Assembly (NCBI GenBank): GCA_002633025.1
Contig: NMRB01000208.1
Coordinates: 361,017 to 425,016, forward strand
DNA length: 64,000 bases
Origin: Notospermus geniculatus
Lineage: Eukaryota; Nemertea; Pilidiophora; Heteronemertea; Lineidae
Direction: 5' to 3'
The stretch's first letter is position 1; each line of letters opens with the position of its first letter. This document shows, piece by piece, positions 50,001-62,000 of this stretch. The translations under genes were made by a program, and so were the position numbers. The notes under the pieces were generated by a model. It did no database searches, had not been told where the DNA came from, and saw nothing but the letters and a program-made list of their open reading frames with translations.

Positions 50001-53000
50001 AAAAAGCTATTGACGAAACAACTATAGACAAAATAGTTATTGACAGCAAAGGACAGCTGTAGACAAAATGAATCAGACATTTTGTAAACATATGAACCAA
50101 GGGGGTGCTGCCTCCCCTTTTGACAAACAGATCTGAAAATCGATTATGAAATTCTGGAATTTGGTGCAAATTTCAATGTTCCAAGCACAGGGTGCCCCCT
50201 CTTTTCCCAAATTCTGGCTCGGCCCCTGTTTTTGGTTGTTCAATCTGCCTCAGATGATGCACCAAAGTTGCCTTTGTTGTCTTGCTTTCTCTGGTCACTC
50301 TGTCTGGTTTCCTCCTGGCTAAAGATTAATTTGTCCAATTTTGTAATGTTTTGGACAGAATTTTGACTCGAGGATGAAAATGTTTAATGCCGTTCAGAAG
50401 TGGCCGAGAACAGCCGAGAATTTCTCGCCTCCATCTCAGATGATCCTGCAATTTGCTGTGAAGGGATGAATATTGATTTTTTCTTACTAATGCATCAGTT
50501 CCTTTCAAAGAACTCCTCAGCTTCCGCCACCAGAAAGGAATCGGTCGAGTGGAAACTCGCCGCAACCATAAGCATATCCTTTCTCATCTTCTGTAATAGC
50601 ATATTCTGGCGAAGACCCACGTTTCTCCTAAAAAATATCGCAGTGCTCAACATTTGATATTTGGTTTACTCGGTTTATGCTCGTCTACGAATATAGGTCT
50701 TCTCCATGCCGTAGGGGGCATCTCAAAGTTCGTCTTATGTTGAAGAAGAAGACATTTCATGCCGTCACCTAATTGATGTTGTTAATTAGCTATGAATTAT
50801 GTAATTAGTCTGTTAATTAGCTGTGCTAATTGTCTCCATTGTGTCTTTTTTCCAGGAGGATGTGTTGAAGCATTAAAGCCGCCCACAACGAAATCGTGCA
50901 CCCCAGAATGTAGCGTCCCGAATACCTACTGTCACGATATTAATGAATGCCGATGTTTGGAAGGTTTTGAAGCCATCCTCGACTCACAGGGGGCGGTGCG
51001 TGACTGTAACATGACCCTCAACGCAAGTCAGAAAACACAAGATGGTACGGAGATGCTTGCTATCTACTATCCACGTAAGTGCATGCAATTTAGAATCACT
51101 TTGGATGGAGAGTGTAAAATGTGGAATGGAGGCGGGCGGTGTGGTGTTCGTGGGTCGGGTCGAGAGGGGAACTGTTTGAGTGTTTGTGGGAATGGAATGT
51201 TTGTGGACAGTTGATGTTTGAACTGATGTTAAGTAAGCGTGCATGCACTACTAGTATTCCTACTGGTATTTTGGTGTTGAAATAGGAGGGAAATTGTTGT
51301 GAATGTTGAAATGGGAAAATGAGTGAAATGTTGTTGACAGAATTTGTTGAGTTGAAACTATGGCCAGCTACCTATGAGCAGGCAGAGGTTAATCTTTAAC
51401 GTCGGATGGTGACTCGAAAAATCGAGGGGGATGGGGTGTTGGGTGAACTGTTGAAAAACAACATGGAATTGGGGCAAAATTGCAATTTTTTGGCAGGTTG
51501 GGTTAAAACAGAGAATCCTTCGGGCTAATGAAAAATTTTGGGGTTTGACACTATCGGGCAATTGATAAAATGTTGAATGGATGGTATGTATAACACCAGC
51601 AGTGCATTTCATGAAGGAATCATGCTGAGCTCTAAATTGCATGCAATTACACCTTTTTGATTGTTTTTAGTAGAAAGAGTTTGATGAAAAACCTAGTCCT
51701 GGAGATATCATGTCAGTTTATTGAAAGAAGAACTGGAAATTGCATGCAATTTAGAAATATTAGAAGTTTGATTTAATTTGGGTTAGACATGTGTCAGATA
51801 AGATAGCAGCTCCTGGCTTTTCAAACATGTGAAGGCCAGTTACCAAGATGCAGGTAACCGGGAATGCTTGAGTTTTGTTTTTGACTCTTTTTTGCGAAAT
51901 CGCAGTGGATCTAAAAGCTTTACTCGGCTGCTTGGCATCATCACATGCTGAGATCTTCCAAAATGTAGAAAAACAGAAGGCACGACAAATGAAGTCTGGG
52001 CATTATAGATTGAGATTTGGCTATGATTGTACCCTTGAGAAATCATCGTACTTACGCTGTGCGTCTCATCTAAATCTTACCCTTAGCCCGAGTACGACCT
52101 CGTCAACGCAGTGTTAAGTCACCAACAATTACCCAAGTCTTAATGATTGGTTCAGGGATCCATTAGCCCGGTTCTGATCTGAGCCTTCGTCGCGACATCA
52201 AACAAATAAAATGAGACCTCACGCTATTAACAGCAGCCTTTCTTGACACAACATTTGGTAGAATCACGCTAAAGAGCTTACCTCACAAGTCTTAAGCTTT
52301 GCTAGAGGCAACTGAGGCGGCGGGAGGGGGCGTCTCCAAGGTGCCAACGGTGAAACGTACTAATAAATCTTTGTGACAAATGCAAGACATTGAACATTAT
52401 TTCAACAATAGAGGATGTGCAGCGACGATTGTGACGTCACTGCTGCGACGAGATGCCGCCATGTTGGACATCACGTCCAACGCATTCGTAGCTTCAGATG
52501 ACGTCCAACATGGCTGACGTGCGAATTATGACATCAATGATGACGTCACGTGAAGTTCCTCTATAGAGGTTCTTCACTGATGTCACAACGGTCACGTGAC
52601 TCCAAAGAATCGGCCATGTTGGCCGTCAAATGGCCGGCGATGACGTCAAAACTGTCACGTCATGACATTTTTACGTCACGATCTGTGTGTTGACGCTGAC
52701 ATTCTGATGGCCAATATGGTGGCATTGTGTCGTCGTGGAAATATGACGTCACGTGAAGAACCTCTATAGAGGCTATGCACTGACGTCATCAAATGACGTC
52801 ATCAATGGGTGTGACGCCACGTGTTGGATGGAAAATGGACGGAGCACGTGGTCGATCAGATGCACTGTGTCAGCATGTCACAACGTTCCATCCAACATGG
52901 CGTCACCTCGGTGATGACGTCACGTGCATAGCCTCTATAGTATAGGCCTATTTATCTCTTGATGTGCTTTTCCATGAAGTTGCCAGCAGGCAAACATCGG

Positions 53001-56000
53001 ACCTTGTCTTCTTATCCACCGTAGATTTGGCCTCTGATGGGCTTTCCATGAAACCTGCCCACAGTTAAACATTTTCTTGGTGTTTCCTCCTGGGGCTGTC
53101 TTTAAACAAACATGAAAATCTCACACTGCAAAATATGGAAAAATCTCTTTATGTAGAGTATCTGAGAACCTCTTGCATTTCCACACCTTACATTTTGTAC
53201 CAAAAACTTTAAAACTCTGTGTGTAAGTTTGCCACAGTGCACATCCATTCATTTCAAAACTCATCCTGAGGTAATCAGTGGTTCTGAATGCTCACTCCCT
53301 AAAGCCTAGTTCATACTTCGATGCAAGACCATCAGCGTCCGACGCACGATCAAATCTGGATGCCGACTTCGCCGAATTGGTTCATAGTCCAGCGTACTTT
53401 AGCGACGGCGACCTGTTATGAAATGATTTTAGTAATTACAGTCTCGCGATTGGACGCCGACCAAATCTCACGACGGGGTCGGCGTCGAATGCAATATCGC
53501 GCGTCGGTCGCTGGCGATGCTGGTGCGTCGAAGTATAAATTAGGTTTATGTCACCTGCACATAAACGAAGGGAGAGTAGCGGTACGCTCAGAACCACGAT
53601 TACCTCAGAATGTTCAAAACTATACATTTGTGCATGCAGTCTTCAGTCCTTTTAGTAGTTTCAAATACAAACCAGTAGTATGGATTTTACGGTTTTCTGT
53701 CTCAAGGCCCATTTCCACTACCGCGGATTCCACCGTGGTCGTGGCGAGCGGTGCAGTTTTCACAAGCATTAAGATAATTAACACGCCATGTATTGTTTGA
53801 CCACTGAAGGAAATTCCCATTTCCACTAAGCAAATTCCGCGTGGTTTGTAGTGAGCGGTGCGGTTTTCACAGGATTTTGGATAATCCTTTGATGGTTTAA
53901 CAATACATGGCGTGTTACTTTATCCCAATGCCTGTGAAAACTGCTCCACTCGCCGCAAACTGCGGCAGTTGCGGCAGAATCCGCTACTAGTAGAAACAGT
54001 GCTTTAGGCTCAATCCATACCTCCTTGCCGACCACAGAATCTGATGCGGAACCAGAAGTACTTGGTTTGGAATCAGCGTGGCCAAAAATGACAAAGCCGT
54101 TTCCATTCCGCAAAAAGGCGGTGAGGAAGTATGAATCGGGCCTTAAAGGCGGTGAGGAAGTATGAATCAGGCCTTAAAGGCGGTGAGGAAGTATGAATCA
54201 GGCCTTAAAACCAGCTTTATTCTATTGTTGGTTTACAGATCCACCAACTGCAAATTTCCCTGAAAAAAGTAAATATCTTTACACAATTTTAAATGTTTCG
54301 ATTCTGCTTATCGTGATTTGCTAATATTTGCTGTTGAAATCTGTGTCGATGTTTGTTTACAGTCCAATGACTGACGTGACTTTCGTCGGCAGACGTCAAC
54401 ATGGAAAGGGATGATATTTTCAAAATAATCCCAAAGTACCCCTCAGGATCTTTCAGGGGTACCAAGTTTTGGGACTGTTGGATTTCTCCTCGCAAAACTT
54501 CAGTCCTTAACGGCTTAGCTTTACATTTGATGAATTTTCAAATATCGCAGAATTTGGTGGCCATTTTTTGCTGATGTTTTGTTATTTTAAAGAAATGTAC
54601 CGTATAAATGTTGATGTTTCCTGTTGTTATTTGGACGTCCAGAATATGTTCAGGAAATTTTTACCAATGTCTCGCCCTTCAACATATTGACACCCACAAG
54701 CAATGCACACATACAAAGTCATTCACAAAATTCATTTGTCAGTTTTGAAGCAACAATAGGGACTGATTAACTGTTGGCATCTCAAAACGCTCTATCCCTT
54801 TCTACACGGAGTTGGTTTGATCTAGTTTGAGGCCAGTTTACTTGCTTTTTGTATCGTGAAAAAGCCATGCCACCTGTACTAACCTTCCCTTTTCATGGTA
54901 CATAAGTAATGCCTGCTGTACACGATCAAATTTTTCATCCAATTTTCTGAATATGCTCAATAAAGGCCTACATGCGGGTTTATACATTGAAGCCCCAATA
55001 GGCCCAGAATCTGAATTTCAAAAAAATTGGATGAAAAATTTGATCTTGTACAACGGGCATAAGTGAACGGGCCTAGAACCGGATTGAACCAACTCTGTGT
55101 AAAAAGGGCTTCTGTCTTGATGCTAAAGGCCCGTTTCCACCCCAACGGTTTCCTGTCCTTATCACATGGTGTTCAGATGCACTGTGTTCCATTTGCAACA
55201 CAACAGGAGAAATCTGTCAGAAAAAGGCCTCTGGAATTGGAAAGCTCAGGATACCTCACTTCTCAAGGTGTTATAAATCATTTTGAAAGCCATATTTAAT
55301 ATGTCCAACATGAAGTGCTCACTGCATATTTTCATTATTTCAGAAGACGACGTCACAAACTTCTGGATGTACGCCGTAATCGGTGCTGGTTCCGCCTTCA
55401 TTATATTCGTTGCCATTGCCCTCTACACCATGTGGTGAGTATCTGTTTTTTTCAATTGGGATTAAAATTGCGTACTTTTACAACACATTTGGGAAATCGA
55501 TATGCAATTTCGGCGACAGTATGTCGGACATTAATGATTTTTTGACTGCATGAATGGGAACAGTACTAAGTATATTGTTTCACTTGTGACTAAATCAAAT
55601 GTGCACTTCACATTGGTACTAAATAATGTTGTAAACATGAAACAAACACTGAGAAACCAAAGTCATTTTCACAGCAAATGCATGCAAATTATTGTATGTA
55701 TGATACACATGCACTGTCCTTTACCCCCTTCAGCATACCCCTTCCCCTTTTACGAGATTTATACCCCTCAATTTTCTCCTGACTAATACACTAATAGATC
55801 GCAGAAGTGCGGGGGTGCAAATGTCAAAGATGATGAAAAGGGTGGGTCAGGGACGTAATAGTGAGCTTTCGCAAGCCCCCGGTTAGGCCCTACGACAACG
55901 TTTATCTATTGTGTGGGTATACCCAAACAATAGATAAACGTTGTCGTATGGCCTAACCGGGCGCTTGCGAAAGCTCACTAATAGCCGTACTTACACTACA

Positions 56001-59000
56001 AACGAAGTCCGCACTTCTCCTGCTTACACTACAAAAAAGGCAGGTGTAATGAAGCCCAGGTCTACAAAGTCTGGACTTCCTAAGCCTGGATAACATGAGT
56101 GGGTCTAGATCAAGTCCGGACTTGACCCGGACTTCTACTTAAGGTTTAAGTGCAATTATCGTAGTTCTAGACCCAGCAACAGATGGCGTTGCGATAATTA
56201 CATGTGTTATTACATTGAGTGACCCGAGGATGTGACCTCCGAATTCACCTGCGATCGATGGGTTTCGTACTAATTGGATTTGTAGTGTAAGTGCGCTGAT
56301 GAAGAAACCCGGACTTCAAATGAGTCCGGACCTGAAAACAACCGGACTTCTCTTTGTACAGTAGTGTAAGTACGGCTAAACTGTGAACCTTTGTAGTGTT
56401 GTTGGGTTTGGAGGGGGCCCACATTCCAATATGAGTAACTCAAAGTGACTCCAGTTGGGGACCAACATTTTAGGCTGTCAGAGTGGTACAGTGGAAACAT
56501 CATCACCTGTCACCCCTTGGGTTATGGGTTCAATTCCCATTCGGATCCGGTAATCATGTCACAGTCTGAGTGACTCTCTTTGACAGCGTAGATTCTCTCC
56601 CGGCTATCTGGTTTCCTCCTGCCGAACAATAAATTCACCCAATGTTATCTACAGAGCCTGGTGGTGTAGTGGTTCAGGTCTCCGACTAGCGGTCAGAGGG
56701 TCCCGGGTTCGAATCCCACTGGGCGTGAGACTTTGGCCAAATCTCTTTGCCTCACTGGCCTCTCTCCACCCAGGTGTATAAATGGGTACCGGTCGGAAAT
56801 GCTCAGATTGTAGCGCTGAATGAGCAGCTCATCTGAGTTCTACTGAAAGGTTTTAGGACAGACTGGGGTTAAAGTGTAAAGTCGGATGAGGACCTCTACC
56901 GTAGTTGATATCAGACGATAAACCCAAACTTTAACTTTAACTTTTATATGCCATACATGTATTTGGTGTTCAGCTCTTGGGTCAATGTTTAAAAGAGGGC
57001 ACATCTGTGATGTGACACCTGAGGGGAACTGGTTTCAACAAGTATGCTTGTAGTGGGTGGTCGACGTGCACTCAACATCACAGTTGATAAAATATTCACG
57101 AATATACACCAATTGGGCCTTCACCCCTTGTTGTTTTGTTGGAGTCATGTGACCTGCCACTGTAGCTGTTGTCAACCGCTGTCTCTTAAGCCCCGTTCCC
57201 ACTGCAGTGGATTCCGCCGTGGTTTGCAGTGAGCAGTGCGCTTTTCACAGGGTTTTGGAGAATCCTTCGATTTAACAATCCTCTGGTTTAACAATGCATG
57301 TCGTATTTGTTATCCCAATGCCAGTGAAAACCGCACTGCTCGCTGCAAACTGCGGTGGAAATTGCTATAGTGGAAACGGGGCTTAACAAAGGTCAAAATA
57401 TTGTGTGAAATATCAGAGGTTGCAAAGAAGAAGATTTTGAGTGGGAGCTAAGAAAAATCAGTGGAGCGTGGTGGTTGACGCGACGGAATGGTGACTGAGA
57501 GGTTGCAGAATTGATACCTAGTCATGTTGCCACGGTACTCTCAACTGGTCTGAAATCAAGTGATGCACTGAATGTCAGCTGCTCCTCGATTCCCCAGAAA
57601 GGTTTCTGGAGAGACTGGGGTGATAATGCGAAGTGCTTTGAGACCGTATACAAGTGGAAAGCACTAAATATGAACTTCATATCATTAATCCGAGCTGATC
57701 CTGGGCAAACACTCCAACAAATACACTCTGAATTGTTGGATTTTCATCCTCATTCAGTTCTCCTTGAGAAAAACGTAAACTTTTGGATGATTTTGGTATA
57801 GCTTGCATGGAAAGTCTGTCTCATGTCAATTGTGTCTTGAAAATGAGTATTTGCTAGTATATAAGATAAAACACTTTAGTTGGGAAAAATTAGAATTTTG
57901 AAATCCTGTATATTTTTTGCCCTGTCTCAATATTGTCTTACCCTCCCACCCCCTGGTTCCACATTCATGATAAAAAGTGGGCAATACCATTGTGACCTTG
58001 TAGGAGGTTTGACCTTGACCTGACCTTGAACTTTGACCTTTGTGGTGGCTTATCGTAGCATTTACTCTTGCATGCAGTCGGCATTTTGAGAAAGAGCGAC
58101 GTCAACAACAAATGTCGTGTGTGGAACAACAATCGGACTCCAACCCAAGCACCGGCCTTACGAATAACACCCAACAATCCCATTCCAAAAAAGGTAGCCA
58201 TTTTGTTTTTTGTGTGATATTAGTACTGTGACCTCAAATTTTCATGTGGTTGAGACATTTCCTTGCTTAGATTGCCCATAAACACAAAGAAAGGAAATCA
58301 CCACAATTGATATTTCAAACTTATTGATGAACTCGGAATAGACGATATCACTCCAAAAGAGCGCAGCACCTGACGGGTCCAGCGTCATGACGTCCCGCAC
58401 GTCATTTCATGATGTCTTGACGTGAGACGAAAAAAAATCAAATTGTTTCCCGACGTCATGATCACTGAAACAACAGGATTTTTTTCGAGTCATGTCATGG
58501 CGTTCAGAAATGACGTGCGGGACGTCATGACGCTGGACCCGTCAGGTGCTGCACTCTTTTGGAGTGATAGAGTCAGTTGATGTGCCCTTTGTCGGCAGTA
58601 TTGATAAACACCCGTGAAATGTTTGGGGTCGACAGTATTTTAAGTTTGTTGTGAATTTGCATGTTTGTTAGCATTTTGTTGGCATCCTGTCCCCCACCTT
58701 GGCTTTCTTGCATAATTCTCAACTTCCTTGAGTGGAAAATACCCTTATTTCATGTTTTCCTTGAAATATGACACATCTCGCAAAGATACCATACACAACT
58801 CCAGAAGAGTCAAAAATAGTAATGAAGTTGAAAGTTCACTTTGGAAGACAAATAGCCCCCACACACATCTGGCTTTTTCTGTCTTTCTTAAGCTATTGGC
58901 CATAACTTCAAAGGAGTGATGTCCATGTGTATAATACTTTGGTACAAGGGCTCAAACTACAAAGCCAAAAAACCACCGTTATCCCAAAGCACCACTTTGG

Positions 59001-62000
59001 AAATACCGGTATTTTGCCGTATTTTTTTCTCTTTGGTCATCTGATTTCACAATCCTTCACATCAGATTCTCACTAACAACACAAACTGACCATGCACTCA
59101 GACTTATCATTGTTTCTAAGGGCAAGTTCACCCAAATAATTTCGAGTCCTCAGTTTGCAGTTTACTGACAAGTATAAGTCCTCAATATGCAGTTGACCCA
59201 AACAATTCTAAGTCCTCAATTTGCAGTTGACCTGAACACTTGTAAGTCCTCAGTTTGCAGTTGACTTGAACACTTGTAAGTCCTCAATTTGCAGTTAACC
59301 TGAACAATTGTAAATCTGAATTTGCAGTTTACAAGCCCAGTATCGAGGACAGTGCCTTCAGCTGGAGATGCTAAGCTCCACGAGACTATGTGCTGCATAC
59401 TAAAAAGCACGCTCAGTGTGTGGGCGGCCTGTAGAACCAACTGATGCTCACCAGCAGCTGGTCCCACAAATCCGGCCTAAAGTCAAGTTTGCTGCGGTTC
59501 AAACTTGATCATCCCTGTGCAGTCATTCAATAACGATTCTCTAGAATTCTCCATACCAGTATGTTAATCAGACTGCCGCAAGTCAAATTCTGACTCAACA
59601 AATGTGACAAAAGTGAAATTCCCATCTAAAAGTTTGCATATCTTACGGGAGAACTTGCCTTTGGTGATTTTTGCTTCATTTTAACATATATTGCACAGCT
59701 GTGTTTTCTGAACCAAATCGATTGGCTTGCACCGTTTGCCCTCCAGTGGGAGGCAGGATCTCAATATGGGCTGATATTTATAAAAGCTAGCAAATGCTTT
59801 TACTTTAAATTTTGTAGTACATTTACATTGGACCTCACTGTGTAAATCTTAAGAAAAAGCATTTGCTAAGTTTTATGAATACCAGCCGTTATCAGTGGGA
59901 ACATGTTCAATGGAAGGAACAGCCCTATCTCGCACGGTTGAGCACACTGAAGTGTGAGTCTTGGTATTACTTCAATGAAACACAATCCCACTGATTACAA
60001 GTAGATACTGCATTTGCCAGTAGAGGGCAGCATTCTGGTTGCCCGTTTGTTACTAGATTCCATCATTTTCTGACGGGATTTTCTGGTGTTGCCATCTCAG
60101 ATTTGGATCAGGAATCACATGCTAAGCATGCTTTCAGAGCAGTCATGTCAATTTTGTACCACACATGGATCATGGGCTTGCACCACCTGACAATAAATTT
60201 GTTTTTGGGAGTGTTCCTACCTGGTCATCGTGTCATAGTCTCGTAAAAAATCTTTCTTTTCAACTTATCATACGGTATATGAAATTGACATGGTTGCTTG
60301 GCCCATTTTCAACCCAACACTTTTCATTTCTAACCAGCTTTATTTTTGCACTTTCAAGTCGGTCTGACCTCAGTTCATCCTCTACACCCCATGACCCCGG
60401 TAAGTTCGCTTCTACCAAGAGCGCCACCTAGCTATCCAATTGGTAGTGTCTCCTGTCTTGTCGCGTTGTTTGTGATTTCATGTCACTGCGGGCACCGGCT
60501 AATTTTGATTTCATTTGGCAGTTGAAATGTCACGAAAATATAGCCTCCTGTTATAACCTTCAGTTTGTTGATGGCCATGTACAACATCAGTCAAAAGTAA
60601 ACACCCATCAATATTTCTTCATGTACATCGTATTTGATTATTCATTGTGGATTTTGACATGGAAGCCATCGTTCACGACTTAATATCTCAGATTTTCTTA
60701 TGATAATCATGACATAAATATGTCAGTGTTTCACTGAATGCTGATACAACAAACATGAAGAAGAGACATTGGGCATTTACTTTTGACAAAGGCTGTACAG
60801 ATAAATGGCTTCCACAAGATTTACAAGGCAATCTGATGGGACACTTACATCCTAAATCTCCCGTTCTATATTCATATGCCAATGTTGCAATGCCTACAGC
60901 GTCGAATTCATAACGAATCATCTTGAGACTGAACCATCAGAATTTTTTTCAAAATTAGCCTTTGCCTAAAGCGGATTCTACATCATCACGTACGTATGTC
61001 ATAATCCCCGGCGTTATAAAGTATGTCTGAGTGTAAATGTTGATGGAATACAACACTTGTAACTCTGCTTTAATGGAATTCAATGCATTTCGCCATGATT
61101 TCCAATGGTAATTAGCTTTCAGAAGCTAAACTGTAGCACTCAATGAAGTTTTTTTGATCGCACTTGTTCAGAACATCATTAACAGTGCATTAAATCAGAC
61201 TTGTCATAAGTACAATGGGCTTAACTGAAGGCGGTCTTCATAATGCCTGAAGAATTTGGTGATGGCATGGACATTGTTTTCAACAACTGGGGCTTTGATC
61301 ATGAAGCTTTTGGGGATTGCGAAGCTGTTGTTTACTGGTCTTGCCATTCAGTTCCTGTGACAGAAAAACTGTGGAAATGATGGTAGGGCCTACCGATATT
61401 AGTCAACTTGTGGGTCTAAGCCCGTCGAAGGCCTTGTGAATATGGGCCCCATGTCAGAAGGCCTACGGAGGCTCTGTGGATGGTCCCTTGGCCTTACCTC
61501 TGTTGGGAAAGTGTAGTAACTGCGCAAGTAGCAAAACGTTGTAAAGCAGAGGCCGCATGCTTGTCTCACCTGCTCTGCACACACACCTTTTACTTTTGGC
61601 GATCTTTGGGGAGGTATCCTCAAAATAGAGGTGTCCGGAGTGTGAGAGCACACATCCCGCTAGGGAATGTGTTGATGTGCTGTAACATCATCTGTCAGTT
61701 TTTGCATGATTCTAACGTACTGAAATAAAATGTTCCATCGTTTTTCACTTTCTTTAGTAATTCTCTCAAGGAATGAAAAATGCCGTCTTGACTAACATCG
61801 CAAAACGGAATTACTTACAAGTTTTCGCTGATTCTTTTCAGACAAAAGAAAATGAAATGGTATTAAAGGTGAAGTCCTCTTGCATGAATGATGGGACACT
61901 GTAGTTAGTTTAGGCAACACTTGGGGCGCTACTCCACATGAGAATACATGTATTCTTGTGTGAGTTGGCTCTCAATGGGCAATTTGCCATTGTTGTTTTC

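Larger units (their letters stand above)
48855..53654 (+). repeat. Duplicated segment, copy B
   Basis: Base 48855 corresponds to 43900 and base 53654 to 48475. Sequence continues beyond 53654 into unique DNA, whereas copy A stops at the gap. Carries a longer 30-bp array and an additional foldback unit. Confidence 0.95.

Noticed and set aside
56654-56730. Functional tRNA gene
   Set aside because: A and B boxes are present but no full cloverleaf with matched acceptor stem; followed by a SINE body and tail. The same reasoning applies to 15528-15600, 29240-29260 and 29700-29830.
61842-61859. 18-nt in-frame micro-exon (TKENEM) between tail exons
   Set aside because: A TTTTCAG acceptor and GTATTA donor exist, but such short matches occur by chance and the donor is weak.
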